This document shows positions 30,886 to 43,072 of a DNA stretch of 64,000 nucleotides, piece by piece. Source of the DNA: Falciphora oryzae (taxonomy: Eukaryota > Ascomycota > Sordariomycetes > Magnaporthales > Magnaporthaceae); the NCBI GenBank assembly GCA_000733355.1, contig JNVV01000005.1:1021837-1085836 (forward strand), in the 5' to 3' direction. The translations under genes were made by a program, and so were the position numbers. The notes below the pieces were generated by a model. It did no database searches, was not told where the DNA came from, and saw only the letters and a program-made list of their open reading frames with translations. The stretch's first letter is position 1; each line of letters opens with the position of its first letter.

Positions 30886-33428
30886 CCGTTAGTAAGGTAA
30901 ATACAATGAAGCTGGTAAGTTTCAATTTGGACATAGATTCACGTGCATAAGAAAAACACGCCTGCATGTTTGCCTCCGTGATTAATGAGAATGGTCAAAT
31001 GTGAGGTTCCACGATGGTATCCCTCATCACGGACAGACACCTTGAAGGCGTTACCTATGACTGGGCTTCGGACAAAGCCGAACCGATCGCCATCCGAAAA
31101 CGGGAAGCTCTCAACCGGTGGCAAGGCCTTACCCCGACCCTGAGCCTGCTAGTCAAGTGATGGCGTCGCAGCTGGCAATGGTGGGAGAGCCCACCCAGCA
31201 AGCACTTAAGCGAGGGCTGAGGCTCCATCCAGGTGGGCTTTCCGGTTTGTTTGTTCCTGCCGTGGCGCAGCGGCAAGTCCGATGCCTCCTCCTTTGTGGG
31301 TGTGCTGCGATTCGCCATGATCAAAAGGACTGGGTGGTTAGCTGCAGGGCTAGCTGCAGGCAACAGCAGCAGCGTCGTTTTCGTCTGCGGCGCTGGTGAA
31401 CCGTCGAGCCCTCTGGGCTGGCAGCTGTCCGATTTTCGGGAATTTAGCCCCAATAGAGTGAGGGAGAAAAAGGCACGAGACGTGCATCGATCTTATGCAT
31501 GCGACGGAAAGCCACATTTTCGGGGCCGGCGTTGGCTAGTCTAGCTGCTGCTTGTCAGGCATGCATCCATCCCATTCTTCGCCTGGGGGAGTTGTCTTCC
31601 GGCTACAGGCCCGCACGGGGACGTGTTGCTGTCGCTCGACTCACGCCGGCCTGCAGCCGAGATGGCCCCTGGTTCTTCTCATGGAACGGGCATGGAGGGA
31701 TAGGACAGGAAGAACGCAAGGACGAAAAAAGGGGGAGGAGAAAAGCTTTTAGCTAGAGAAATTGTTGTCTACGACGGCTAATTCCATCAATTCCAGCCGC
31801 GACGAGGGACCCCTCCGGTGTCTCGCGGTGGCCGATTGGAATCAGATATCAAGTCAATAATAAACCGTGCACACATCCACCCACTATCCATGCCACCCCA
31901 TGCCAGTCCTGGGTCCTCGTCTGGCGGGTTCCGGCAGGCAGAGGCCCCCAACTAATGCATTCCGGTTTCGATGTATTCGTCTAGCTGCAGGGCCAAGTCC
32001 AAGGTGAGCAGGACAGCAAGCCATCCATTCCTCGGCCAACCTCCAGCTGGCTTCCCCCAGCCTTGCAGCGTCCGCTCTGCCCTGCCCTCGGTGTTCTCCG
32101 AGATATTCAATATCAAAAGGGGACGGTTGCGCTCCCGGGGCAAGACGACGTTCCTACTCGGTTGGCACGGGGGCCAAAAAAGCAGTCGCCGGATCCTTGC
32201 ATCGCGCGCCCAGCACTCTCGGCGAGCATCCAATAGCACCTACACAATTACAACTGACGTCACCCGCCCCTTGTCGCTCGTTATCTTCTTCTAGCCGACC
32301 CCTAGTAGGGCTTCAATATCCCTTTTCCCCGACGCTCGACCTGGGGAAACCCTGCGGTGCGCTGCTAAGGACAGGGGATAAGCTTTGGAACCCAACAAAG
32401 AGCCACCAGGGATCCGCCTGACAGTGACACGATCGGCCCAGCACTCGCAGCCCCGTTGGTGTGCGTCCCCCCATCCCGCCTGGGGATCGAGGGGTTCCCA
32501 TTGCCATTATCTGAAACTCGCACACCCTTTCCGTTCCCGGACGCGCAAGATTCAAAAAGAGCCGGCCAGTGGGTAAACAGCTGCACTTTGGGGAGAGGAA
32601 GGAAGGAGCTCCAACAACCCAGCCCAGCCTAGTCCTAGCCAGTCAGCCAGGGGTGGTCCAACGAAGCAAAAGAAGCCGAAAGGAAGGCTGGCGCGTGGCT
32701 TAGCCAGGACAGGTCTGTGAGCAAGAGAACCAGCAAGCAGCCGCAAAGCAGACACCCTAGAACGCTTATCCTTCTTGATCCATCCATCTTCTTTACTTTA
32801 ATTTTTTTTTTGCTTTTTGCCTTCTCTTTCTTCTTTGTCTCCCCTTCCATTGAACCTCCATCTTCTTCGCCCTCCGGTCCTCTCCCTGCGCAACGCCCCG
32901 AACAACCTTAAACCTCAACGCTTCCCGCCCGCTCGGTCGCCCAGGTACACCACACACACACTCGCTCACCATCGCCAATCTTCACTAGCTATCTGCATTG
33001 ACGGGGACCCGACTTGCCGCGCGTTCAATCCTGCTGTTTAGGCGCGCTGTGCCGGCTCTCTACTGGACCACCAGACAGACCCAGACCCCTGGCCTGCTAG
33101 TGCTGCAGCTCCACACCAGACATTGACAAGCAAACAAATCCCTGGGAGGAGGCTGCTTGCTGATCCGTGCCATGGCCATATAAAGCCAAAACCAAGTGAG
33201 AGAAAACGAAGAAAAGTACTGGGTGGAGGAGCGCACAAGCAAAAAGGGAAGACAGCAGCAAACTCCCTCTGAAACCCGATCGATCCCTGGTCACCGTCGT
33301 ACTGGCCCGGGCTGCGTGCGACGAGAAAAATCCGCATCGGTGCAACGACAAGAGGGAGAGACGCCGCCACTATCGACCGGCAATCCCCACACCGGCCTTA
33401 TTTCTTCTCGCACGGCGGCGGTCCTGGC

Positions 33429-33437
33429 GCATATAAG
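33429..33437 (+). promoter_or_regulatory. Candidate TATA element of the phosphodiesterase gene
   Basis: GCATATAAG lies about 70 bp upstream of the ATG at 33504. The spacing suits a transcription start near 33460. It is the best TATA-like sequence in the proximal region, but not proven. Confidence 0.35.
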
Positions 33438-33503
33438 CCCCGGCTCGGTGCCTCCACTAGCAGCGCGCAAACTCTCCACGGGGCCGGGCCAAAAGTCGCG
33501 ACA

Positions 33504-36087
33504 ATGGGTGACGGCGGCAGCGGCGCGGACGACGCTGGCGGCACGGCGCCGGCGCAGGCACTGCAAGTCATCGTGCTTGTAAGTTTTACTTTTTCTTATC
33601 TTCTGATTTGTTTCTTCTTCTTCTCCAATTCGTCGTGCAAGCGGAGATCTTTCCCCGCACGCTTGCCGTCTACCAATACTGGCTCGAATATCGGATGGTC
33701 CCGCACCATGTTTCGCCAGACTCAGAGGCCCGACGAGCCTTGGCCAATATTCGTCCTGTCCTTTGGTCTCTCACCGGTCTCAGAGAGGACAATGGGAGAT
33801 GGGCTATTTGCATGACCTCTTTTTGGCTGTTCTATTGTCCCACCCCCAGCGGCGCACCCAGTGGTGACATGGGAGGAGTGCCAACTATCAGGGACACACA
33901 AACAGCTTCAGGGGAAGCACCATGGTGGCCGTCATATATCGTTCTCTCAACTGCGGTCACTTTAGTTGAGAGGTTTTGTCTACCCAATTTCTCGAAACAG
34001 CTACTTTTTTTTTCTCTATTCACTATGACATGTTGGGAACGGCCTGGCCAGACATACCGTTATCAACATAAGGAAGCTGTTATTCTAACAGAAAAAAAAC
34101 CATTGCTGCTGTTTAGGGCTCAGGTGGTGGACCGGATGAGTCCAACACCACGGCCTTCCTTGTGCGGTCCCTGGCCTCGGGCTGGGGCAAGGGGTCCCTG
34201 GTGGCCGTGGACGCGGGCGTGCACCTGGGCGCCATAAACCGCATTCTGGAGGCGACCCAGCCGCCGGGCCTGCTGGAGGGCAGCGTGCCGGTCCCGCACA
34301 CGCTCGAGTCCGGGCCCTTCAAGGGCCTGGAGCTCCCGCACGCCAGCCCGGGGGCCAACGCCGCCCACATCCTCCGGTCCCTGGTCGACGCGTACCTCAT
34401 CACGCACCCGCACCTCGACCACATCGCCGGCTTCGTCATCAACACGGCCGGGCTTCCCGGGACCCGGCCGAAGCGTCTCGCGGGCCTGCCGTCCACCATC
34501 GCTGCCTTCAAGACGCACATCTTCAACAACGTCATCTGGCCCAACCTGTCGGACGAGAACAACGGCGCCGGGCTCGTCACCTACAGCCGCCTCGTCGAGG
34601 GTGGCTCCCCGGCCCTTGGTGACGGCGATGGCAGGGGCTACCTCGAGATCAGCGACGGCCTGTCGGTCAAGGCCTGGGGCGTCTCGCACGGCCACTGCAT
34701 CGAGCGCCACAGCCACCGCGGCTCCGCCAGCAGCGCCACCCGCTACCCGAGCTTCGACGGCTCGCCCTTCTCGGCCGCCTCGTCCATGGGCGCCGTCGGC
34801 ATGGGCGGCTTGGGGATGTCCATAGGCGGCGCCGGCCTCATGAGCGGCATCATGAGCCCGCGCTCGCTGGCCCACCATAACGCGGCGGGGCCCAGCCTGG
34901 CCATGTACCTCCAGCAGCAGGCCGCGGCTAGAGCCAGCGGCGAGCTGGGCGGCATGCTCGGCACGGGCGGCGTCGCAACACCAACCCACGCCGGCGCGGG
35001 CGGGCCCGGCGGCGGCGTCAGCACGGGGGGTCCGGGCGGAGCGGCCCGGGGCAGTATAGCGAGCATCATGGGCCACAACTCGACCGAGAACGTGTGCGTC
35101 TATGACAGCAGCGCGTACTTTGTGCGCTGCGTGACCACGGGCCGCGAGGTGCTCATCTTTGGGGACGTCGAGCCAGACAGCGTCAGCCTCAGCCCGCGCA
35201 ACGCCGTTGTCTGGGCCGAGGCGGCGCCCAAGATCGCGGCGGGCAAGCTGGCCGCCATCTTTATAGAGTGCAGCTACGACGACTCCCAGACGGTCGACAG
35301 GCTCTTTGGCCACCTGACGCCCAGGTTCGTCGACCAGGAGATGCAGGCGCTCGCCGCCGAGGTCGCGGCCGCCCGCGCCGCCATGTCGCGCGAGGGCAAG
35401 AAGCGCAAGAGGGCGGACACGGATGGTGGTGCGGCGGCACCCAGCGGCGGGGTTGGGGTGTCGCCTGGAGGTGGCGTCGCGAGTCGTAGGAGGACCGAGA
35501 TCACGATCAACAGCGGCAGCGACGGCAGTGGCAGCGGTAGCCAGCAGCCCCAGCAGCAGTCACAACAGCAGCAGCCGACCCCCGACGATCCCGTGTCGCC
35601 ACGGACGGTGAAGCCCTCGTCGTCGGGCCGCAGATCCTCGGCAGCCTCGGGCGTCATCGACCTATCCCAGCCGCCACAGTTCAACGGGGGAGACCGGATA
35701 CACACGGGCGCTGGCGGCGGCTACCACCCGCACCACCACCTTTACGACTCGCCGCACCTCGCGACGCCGACGGCGGGGCTCTCGCTCAGGGACGCGGACC
35801 TCTCCCTCCTGACCCCCGGCGGCGCGGCCAGCGGGCGCCAGAACAGCGTCGGCGGCGGCAGCGACGCCATGGGCATGTCTGCGTCCTCGGCCATGGCCGC
35901 CGACCTGCAGCAGCTGCAGCAGCCGCTCAGGGGCCTCAAGGTGGTCATCATACACGTCAAGGACCGAATGGACGGCAAGACGCCGACGGGCGACGTCATC
36001 ATGCAGGAGCTGGCGGCGCACGAGGGCGAGTCCAGGCTGGGCGTCGAGTACGTCCTGTCGAGCACCGGCCAGTCTCTGTATTTCTGA
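33504..36087 (+). CDS. PDE1: Class II (low-affinity) 3',5'-cyclic-nucleotide phosphodiesterase
   Basis: Two exons, 33504-33578 and 34117-36087, join in phase (LQVIVL + GSGGGPDESNTT) to give 681 residues. The enzyme hydrolyses cAMP to AMP and tempers PKA signalling; the Magnaporthe relative is PdeL. The metallo-beta-lactamase-fold signature THPHLDHIAGFVINT lies at about 121-135. Further family blocks are VKAWGVSHGHC near 210, SAYFVRCVTTGREVLIFGDVEPD near 355-380, IFIECSYDDSQ near 410 and LKVVIIHVKD near 635. Two large low-complexity inserts split the catalytic fold: Gly/Ala/Met/Ser-rich at about 225-350, and Gly/Ser/Gln-rich at about 455-625. The single intron of 538 bp is several times longer than others here. 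Intron boundaries are consistent with GTAAGT and TTTAG. Converges with the flavin-reductase-like gene. Confidence 0.93.
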
Positions 36088-36539
36088 GGGGTTCCCGGGG
36101 CTCTCTTTTACCTATTCCGTATTCCTTATGACTGTATCTTAGCGGGCGCTGCAGCAACCGGAAGGCGAAGCATGACCTTTTTCTTATTTTTAGGAATCAT
36201 TATATACCCGTATACCATTGCTTCCAGGCTGTTTATCACTGCAGCTGGAGGTTGCCAGGGAGGCGTTTGGTGTGTTTGTCTCAATATTCTTAGGGTAGGG
36301 CTGGGTGTGGCTAAGCAGGGGTCCCTGTTGGTCCCCTCGGGTTTATTTTAACTCTTTATCTCTTATTTCTTTCTATTCCTAACTCTATATCCACAGTGTA
36401 TGATGCTGGGGCGTTGTGATTAACAAGGCCTGGTACTATCATGGTATGCTTAAAAATTCGTTTAAGAATGCTCCTCGCCGTTTAGGTGCCGCGCCACTGA
36501 AACGTTCCAAGTGTGCAGGAGGTCGCCCAGAAAGGAGGT
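36088..36539. other. Convergent 3' intergenic region
   Basis: AT-rich 450 bp between two convergent stop codons. No gene seen. Confidence 0.5.
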
Positions 36540-37540
36540 CTACTTCTTGGCTGCTGCGGCCTCCTTGAGCTTGGCGAGGCTCTCCTGGCCGCCGACGTCC
36601 TTCTCGAAGTCTGGCCTGGGAAGCTCGAAGACCTCTGTGGACCGGCCGTAGGTGATGCCGCCGAGCCTGCTGATGGGACGGAGGATCTGTATGATGGCAG
36701 ACGTAAGTAAGCAAGGGGACACAGACACAGGGGTAATACAAAAAAAGAGAGAAGAGAAGGCAAACAGGTACTCACGGCAGGGTCGATTAGGTCCCGCCCC
36801 TCGCTGATGGCATCGCCGCGGGCCCAGAAGCGCACGCCCTCGATGACGGCCATGGTGCCCGAGGTCTTGCCCGCGACGGCCTTGCTCTTAAACTCGCGCA
36901 GGCTCTCGACTTTGCCCTCGATGCTGAAGATGGCCTCCTTGACCCTCGGCGCCTTGACCTCGACCGTGTCCCGCGCGGGCGTCAGGCCCGAGACGAGCCA
37001 CTCGGACGCGTCCGCGGGGGCGTTGACCGACGCCGCGTTGGCCGCCTCGACGTAGCCCTCCGAGATGATGTTGATGACGCACTCGCCCGTCTCGGACAGG
37101 TGGCGCACCGTGTCTTTGGCCGTGGCGCCGTCGGCGGGGCTGGCGAAGCCGACGACGAACAGGGGCGGGTCGTGGTTGATCATGTTGAAGTACGAAAAGG
37201 GCGCCAGGTTCTCCTCGCCCGAACCCGGCTTGCCGACGGTGGAGACGAAGGCGATGGGCCGCGGGACTATGGCGCTGATCAGCAGCTTGTAGTTGAGGTG
37301 CGCGGGCCGGCCCCCCTCGTACGGCGCGAAGGTGACGTGGTCAGGGGCGGCGTCGGCGGGGGCCTGCAGCTGGTTGGCGCCGTCGCCGTGCTTCCAGCCG
37401 GGATGTGGGGTCTGCGTGTAGCGGAACGAGGAGGCGGCGTCGAAGGGCGGGCGCGAGGCCTCAACGGCCTTGAAGTCGCCGTGGGGGTTGCGCTTGAGCA
37501 GCGCCTCGTGGGCTTTGGACACTTCTGCGGCGGACGACAT
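36540..37540 (-). CDS. Flavin-reductase-like FMN-binding split-barrel protein
   Basis: Two exons on the minus strand, 37540-36776 and 36686-36540, join in phase 0 (DLIDPA + ILRPISRLGG) to give 303 residues; the 89-bp intron has donor GTGAGT and acceptor ACAG. The core at about 80-250 matches the flavin reductase-like family: LLISAIVPRPIAFVSTVG, NLAPFSYFNMINHDPPLFVVGF, TGECVINIIS and EWLVSGLTP. The end has the usual LGGITYGRSTEVFELPRP. Members bind FMN and probably reduce flavin for a partner enzyme, but the fungal substrate is not known. The frame remains open another 101 codons upstream to 37843; I chose the ATG at 37540 because the upstream codons lack bias and the chosen start gives the normal family length. 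Confidence 0.9.
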
Positions 37541-40202
37541 GGTGTGTTTAGGCCTGTGGGCTGAGGTTGACGTATTCCGTCTATCTAGGGTTCCGAGATG
37601 AGACTGCAGGAAGCAATTATAGTACTGGCCAAGGATTCTAGGGTGGCATAGGTATAGGGCACGGCTTTGTTGTCGCGATGCTTGCCAAAGGTGGTGGGGG
37701 AGAGTTAAAGGTGTTGGAGCCGGGGAGATGGCGGGAGTGACGACAGGGGCAGATGTGCCGCGGGGTTTATATCCACCACCTGCAAGGCGGGACGCGAATC
37801 GACCGCAGACGGCAGAGCACCCATACGACATGGCAGCCAGCACGCACGCAAGGACGAGCTAGTGGGCGGGTGGCTCTTAACAAGCTAGCAAGACATGCAG
37901 GTGTAGTGCAGGCGAAGTGGCACCTTGGGCATTGACTTTCTGCAGGGACAGCCAAGTTCCGTGCCTCGGCTGGCCGACGAAGGCCGTCGCCGCCGCCCAC
38001 ACACGCACTTGCAGCGGGTATGGCGTCACGTACAGCCCTCACCTCTGAAAGCTTAGAAGCTCACCGATGGTGTGGGCGAGGGGCAAGGGAAAGAGTTCCG
38101 AGGCCAGGGGTAGGTGAGACCTTCGGGTGTGATTTCCAAGGTTTAGTTAGTGATCCCCCATGCCACATGAAGAAGTATCGATCGTTGATGGATATCACCA
38201 GCGTTCAAGTTCTCCCCCGAGACGCTGGGCTTGCGGGGATCCGTATTTTCGCGTTAGTGGGGGCGAGGCTTATCCTCCCCGAGCAGCTCACTGATACCCG
38301 GGGAATTACTGAACCCTCCGGCTAGGCCGAGGATTGCCGCTGCCAGCCTGCCCCCAAGAAACTTGAGGGCACACGGAAGATGCAAGACGCTGACGTGAAA
38401 TTTGGCGCCTTCATCTTCATATCATGATCCAGTAGCCGCATCTGGCGACTCAAGAACTTTCCAGGGCTTTAAGGGCTGAACTGACACCCACTCGAACTGC
38501 CCCCGATTCTGCTCGTCTCATGGATGCTTTTCATGATAAACCCTCACTTCAATGCTTCATTCCTTACTTGCTCTCGTTACTACTAAACGTTTCGACCCTC
38601 AGTATGACAATTGAGATCGGCGTGTTTAAACATAACATAGCATTATGCATGAATTGAGAATGCGTGAACAAACACTCAAGATCATCGTTCCTTAACGTGC
38701 TGTGATAGCCTCGCTCCGAGCCAGTGGTTGACTTTGGACATCGCTCCTGCCGGGAGTGTATCCGTGCCTCCCCGGCAGCGACGACATCAGCTCAAGGGTA
38801 CAAAGCGCGGCACAGATAGGCCTATTTTTATTACACCTAGAAACTTTGCACGGCTTCATGTCTCTGTCGGCAACACTGTCAAACGTCCACAGTGATATAT
38901 GCTGGCCAGTCGACGTGTAGGCCTAGCACTATTGCCAAGGTGGGTAGCACAAGATCAATTTGGATTGGGCTGAGGTTCAGGCCTGAATCGGGGCCCGGAG
39001 TTCTTCATTGGTGGCATCTTTCGCAATCTAGAACCCATTTGCTGTTGTTGAGCGACACCAGACGCCGTGCAAGTCAGCCTTGCAAGTCGATGGTACGACA
39101 CAGCGTTTTGAGATTATTCCTGGAGACGGTGGTGCTCTGGATGGAGCTATTTTGACGCATGACGGTTGCTCCAACCCAATCAGAACTTCCATGTTACGGA
39201 AGGACGGGAAGGTCCATGCTAGAGATCTCCATGGACAAAGCATGCAGATCTCATGGATTGAGCATGTGCCCGCCACATTTGGAGCTGGCGACTCTGGGCC
39301 GTTGATTTGACAGTATCTCCCACCAGATTCCTGATGGTGGCTCAACACGATCTCGTGGTCCCGCCAGCGCCGTATCACGACCAGCCACTAATGACGGTAC
39401 CTGTTGAGCTCACAGGAGGGAAGCCGCGGTGAACGTGCGGGGCGCTTGGGGGAGGCAAAAGAGGCGGGCGGACCAATTTTGACAGCGGTTCCATGCATGG
39501 GGATGCCGTTCTGCATCCCACATGCTTTCCCTGCCCGGGTATCCCATTGGCCCTTTGTCCGTTTCATGTACGGCGAATGTCGGTGCACCCGGGACACACA
39601 TCGACCCCAATGCAGCCACCAAAACAAACGTCCACTAACTCCAGCTTGGCAGCGGTGGATCGCATAGACGGTGTGGTTCTGGCTCCCGCCGCCGTGGACG
39701 CCACTCCCGTCCGAAAAGCATGACGTTCGCGAGACTTCTAAACTTGGAAATATCTCGTCTGTCCCAGACGAACTTGCGAGGAGAGCTGAGAAGCTTCCAG
39801 GTCCTCGCATTTCGACAAAGACGTCCAGAGAGTTCCGACGAGACGCTCAGGGCTTCGTTAGTGCTGTCGTTGCTGTCCTTTGTTGCTTTTCTTAGAAACA
39901 TCTGGCGGTGAATTTTATCCCGTCTCAACCATCTCACCCAGCTCCGCCGAGGCCCTTCCATTCACGGCCATGGCGTTTGTCGCTGCCGCGCGCCGTCGTC
40001 AGCTGCGAGTCGTGAGGCTGCGCTAGGCGGTATATCACAAAGAGGACCAACATTGAGGATACAAAAGCCTCGTCTATCAGAGCCCATCCACCCGTCAAAA
40101 CAACTCATCATCATCACAATCTAATCTACTTGGATTCCTGGATATCTTGGAAAAACCACCGTCAATATTATCTCCCTGAACTCCACTCACAGCAGCAGCA
40201 AG
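37541..40202. other. Divergent intergenic region
   Basis: 2.7 kb between divergently transcribed genes. Open frames near 39080-39310 and 39635-39961 begin only at non-ATG codons or lack codon bias, so I do not call them. Nothing resembling an RNA gene or mobile element was recognised. Likely two promoters. Confidence 0.4.
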
Positions 40203-42665
40203 ATGACAGCCGACATAAATGCCGGCGCCGGCGCCGACGCCGACGCCCTCACGCCGGCACAGCTGCGCGCGCTCTTCGACATCCTGACGCACTACCAGGT
40301 GTACAGCGAGATCCGTGAGTTCAGGGATCCCAAAACCGTGTCAGAGTACGGCGAGCCCTTTGTGCGCGCCGATGGCAAGCCCGCGCCCCGGTCCGCGACT
40401 CCGGTGCTGCAGCACCTCGTCACGACCTTTGCGCTCCCCTTCGTCGGCGTCGGCAACCTGTCTCAGGAGTTCTGGAGCGTGGAGGCGCAGGGCATCCTCG
40501 GCCACTTTGCCGAGGCCAACCTCTCCGAGAGCTACGACAAGGGCGCTGTGGGTACTAGGAGGACCCTCACCACCATCACGTCGTCAGTCGCCGAGGCCGT
40601 CGCAAGGGGCTGCTTGGGAGGCCACGCCAGACGCGTTCGCATCGGCGGACATCTGCGGCAGACCAGCTACGACCTGACCAGCGCAGCGGCGCTCCAGAAG
40701 GCCTGGGACGACGTCTTGCAGGAGCTTGTGCACGGCGACCTCATCGACGAGCTGGTTGACTTTGAGGTTGGGGTCGAGGATCTCGAGTCGCACTCACCGG
40801 CGGCAGAGGCCGCAGTGCACTACATAATAACGCACTTGGCAGCCATCGTGCACCAAATATTCGTGGTCTCGCCCGAAGGCCAGTACCTCGTCAAGCTGCT
40901 CGAGAATCTCCACAAGCTTCTGCCGTATGCGATGATAAGACAGACGCTGCGGATGGCGAACGCGGCCACGATGATTAATGGCCTCGTGAAGCTTCTCCTG
41001 GGGAAACTGAGCATTGGCTCCATTTCCAACTGGCTTGGTGTGACAACTAATGCCGACGATGGCTTTACTCTGCTGCAAAGGTGAGTGAGGCATGCTCTTG
41101 AGGTCCACGTGCATAGCATTATGCTAACGCTTTGCAGAATCGTTTCCATGGTTCTTTCATGGGACAGCGCAGACTTCAAAAAGACGGCAGACAAGATCAA
41201 AAAGTCACCGGCTGGCCCCAGCAAGGAGCAGCTCGCAGCGGTTGAGGAGCACATCAATAGGCCAAGGGAAGAGCAAGAGCATATACGCACCATCAGCATC
41301 ATGAAGGAGCAGTCCATTGTCGTAACCGTCCTGGAGATGACGGATCCCAATCTGGCGGCCGGCCTGCTCGAGGACGGCCCGGAGAAGCACGCGGCGCTGC
41401 TCGAGTACTACTCGGCGCGCCTGTCGATGCGGGACCGCGACGAGATTGCGCGCGTGCTGTGCAGGTCGCGGCCGGACCTGCCGACGCAGGCGCTGCGCGA
41501 CGTGGCGGCGGCATACGACCCCATCATCCGTGAGATGCACGCAAAGGTGCCGCTGCACGAGCACCTGGCCGATCTGGAGGGCTTCATCACCGAGTTCATC
41601 GGGACGTGCAGGGGCAAGAGGCCGGCGGCGTCCGAGACGACGACGCCTATCTCTGGGGCCCAAACGCCGCAGCCGCCGTCGGTCACGGACTTTGTCGAGC
41701 TGATGCAGCGCAACAAGCAGCTTCTGTACAAGTGGCTGCACCGCATGGCCAAGGACTGCCCGGAGCTGCGCGAGGACTTCCGTGATTGGTGCAACAACTC
41801 GATCAGGGAGTTCCGCGCAGCGTCGCCATCGTCGACCAGTGAGCACCAGCATGCCGACTGCGGCGTCTGGACGGCCAAGACAGTGGCTGCGCTCAAGGAG
41901 TCCGGGGTCAGAGTTGCAGGGCCGTCGGCAAACGACGGCGACCATGGCGCAGGCGGTGCCGGGGCCATGTCTTCGGCCCTCCAGGCCATGTTCGCCGCGC
42001 TACCACCAGCGACGAAAGCCGAGGTCGCGCCACTGCTAGACAGGCACCAGGAGTACCTGGAAGCTCTTGATGAGCAATCGTCCCGGCGAATGCAGGCCGT
42101 GCTGGATGACCTGAAGCGTACGGCCGAGGGCTCCAGGCGGAGCAGCAGCAGCAGCGTCAGCAACCACAGTGGCGGCAGCAGCAAAGGCAGCAGCAAAGGT
42201 AGCCTATTTGGCAGAAAGAAGAACAAGAACAACGGGGCCGACAGAAGCGGCAGCGGCACCCCGCTACCCGTCACCATCGGCGCGCAGTCGGGCCCCGGCC
42301 GCTACCTGGTGCGGTGGCAGGACCTCATGGACGAGGCGCTGATCACGGCCTCGGCAGCCCAGGGAGGGCCGGTGCGGTGTGGGCGCGACGTCAGAAGGAC
42401 GACGGCGGCGGGGAAGTCGACGACGGGCGGCAAGGTCAAAGACGGCAGCAACGGTACGTCAGAGGACCTCGCGGAGCGCCTAGAGTCCATCAGGCTGGAG
42501 CAGGAGGACGAGGCGCGCGGGGCCCACCAGGAGCCGCCTGATGTGACGCCCGTCGTCGAGAGCCTGGGCCCGCTGTTCAAGAAGATGCTGCTCCAGGCGA
42601 GCGAGCGTAAGGCGGTAAACGGTAATGATAATGGGAGTGAGAAGACGGCTAGCATGGCGATGTGA
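40203..42665 (+). CDS. PX-associated protein (PXB plus DUF3818 domains)
   Basis: Two exons, 40203-41080 and 41138-42665, join as LLQR/IVSMVLSWD to give 801 residues; the 57-bp intron has GTGAGT, GCTAAC and TTGCAG. Residues about 14-150 match the PX-associated PXB domain (ALFDILTHYQVYSEI, then LSESYDKGAVGTRRTL). Residues about 170-520 match DUF3818 (LAAIVHQIFVVSPEGQYLVKLLENLHKLLPY, SIMKEQSIVVTVLEM). In the yeast relative Ypr097w a PX phosphoinositide-binding domain sits with these two; I see no PX domain here. A Ser/Gly/Lys-rich linker near 635-690 precedes a conserved tail (GRYLVRWQDLMDEALI). Such proteins probably act at endosomal or other membranes, but the precise role is unknown. Confidence 0.88.
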
Positions 42666-43072
42666 ATTTCTGGGTTGGTTGTGTTCATGGCCAGGCGCCG
42701 GAGAGGCTGTCTCACATCCCCATTTCTCCCTTGACCAGCATTTTTGGATCTGTTGTTGGCATCATGGCGTCTTCTTTTTAGCTTCGTCTGAAGGACGAGA
42801 CACTGCATATCTCATCATCGACTTGTCGTCCAATTTGCCCAATCATTTATTAGCCCCTGGGAAAGCCCCTGTGCCCCCGTTCCTGTTCCACGAGCTAGAT
42901 GCGCCGTGAGTCGGTATGGGCGGGTCCAATTGAGTCTTATCGCACCGAGCTGTGGGACTTATCGTTACCGCCCGGTAAAAAAAAAGTTGCTCGTCGCGAT
43001 CGCTGCCAAATTTGTCGCGGAAGCCCCTCGAAGCTTGTTGAAGGCCAGCAAAGCCCAGGATTCACAGCAAAA
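42666..43072. other. Short intergenic region, promoter of DRS1
   Basis: 400 bp between two genes on the same strand. The DRS1 frame continues in frame back to an ATG at 42899, but the codons there lack bias. Read as 3' flank plus promoter/leader. Confidence 0.45.

Larger units (their letters stand above)
30693..33503. other. Intergenic region and leader of the phosphodiesterase gene
   Basis: 2.8 kb without a supportable gene. It starts with the 3' flank of the unknown gene, holds the T/A homopolymer palindrome at 30844-30885, then long CT- and purine-rich stretches (for example 32780-32860). A TATA-like element lies at 33431. I infer a long promoter and leader for the phosphodiesterase gene. 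Confidence 0.45.

Noticed and set aside
31254..31330. tRNA-like A-box (TGGCGCAGCGG) on the plus strand
   Set aside because: No matching B-box (GGTTCGANTCC) and no complementary acceptor stem at the right distance.
37541..37843. Upstream extension of the flavin-reductase-like protein, superficially like a mitochondrial presequence
   Set aside because: No coding bias, and the ATG at 37540 gives the normal family start.
39080..39310. 76-codon frame in the 37.5-40.2 kb intergenic region
   Set aside because: Starts at TTG, has no ATG near its beginning, and shows no coding bias or recognisable motif.
42899..43072. Upstream in-frame ATG giving DRS1 a 58-residue extension
   Set aside because: Codon bias is absent, the ATG context is poor, and the ATG at 43073 gives the normal Drs1 N-terminus.
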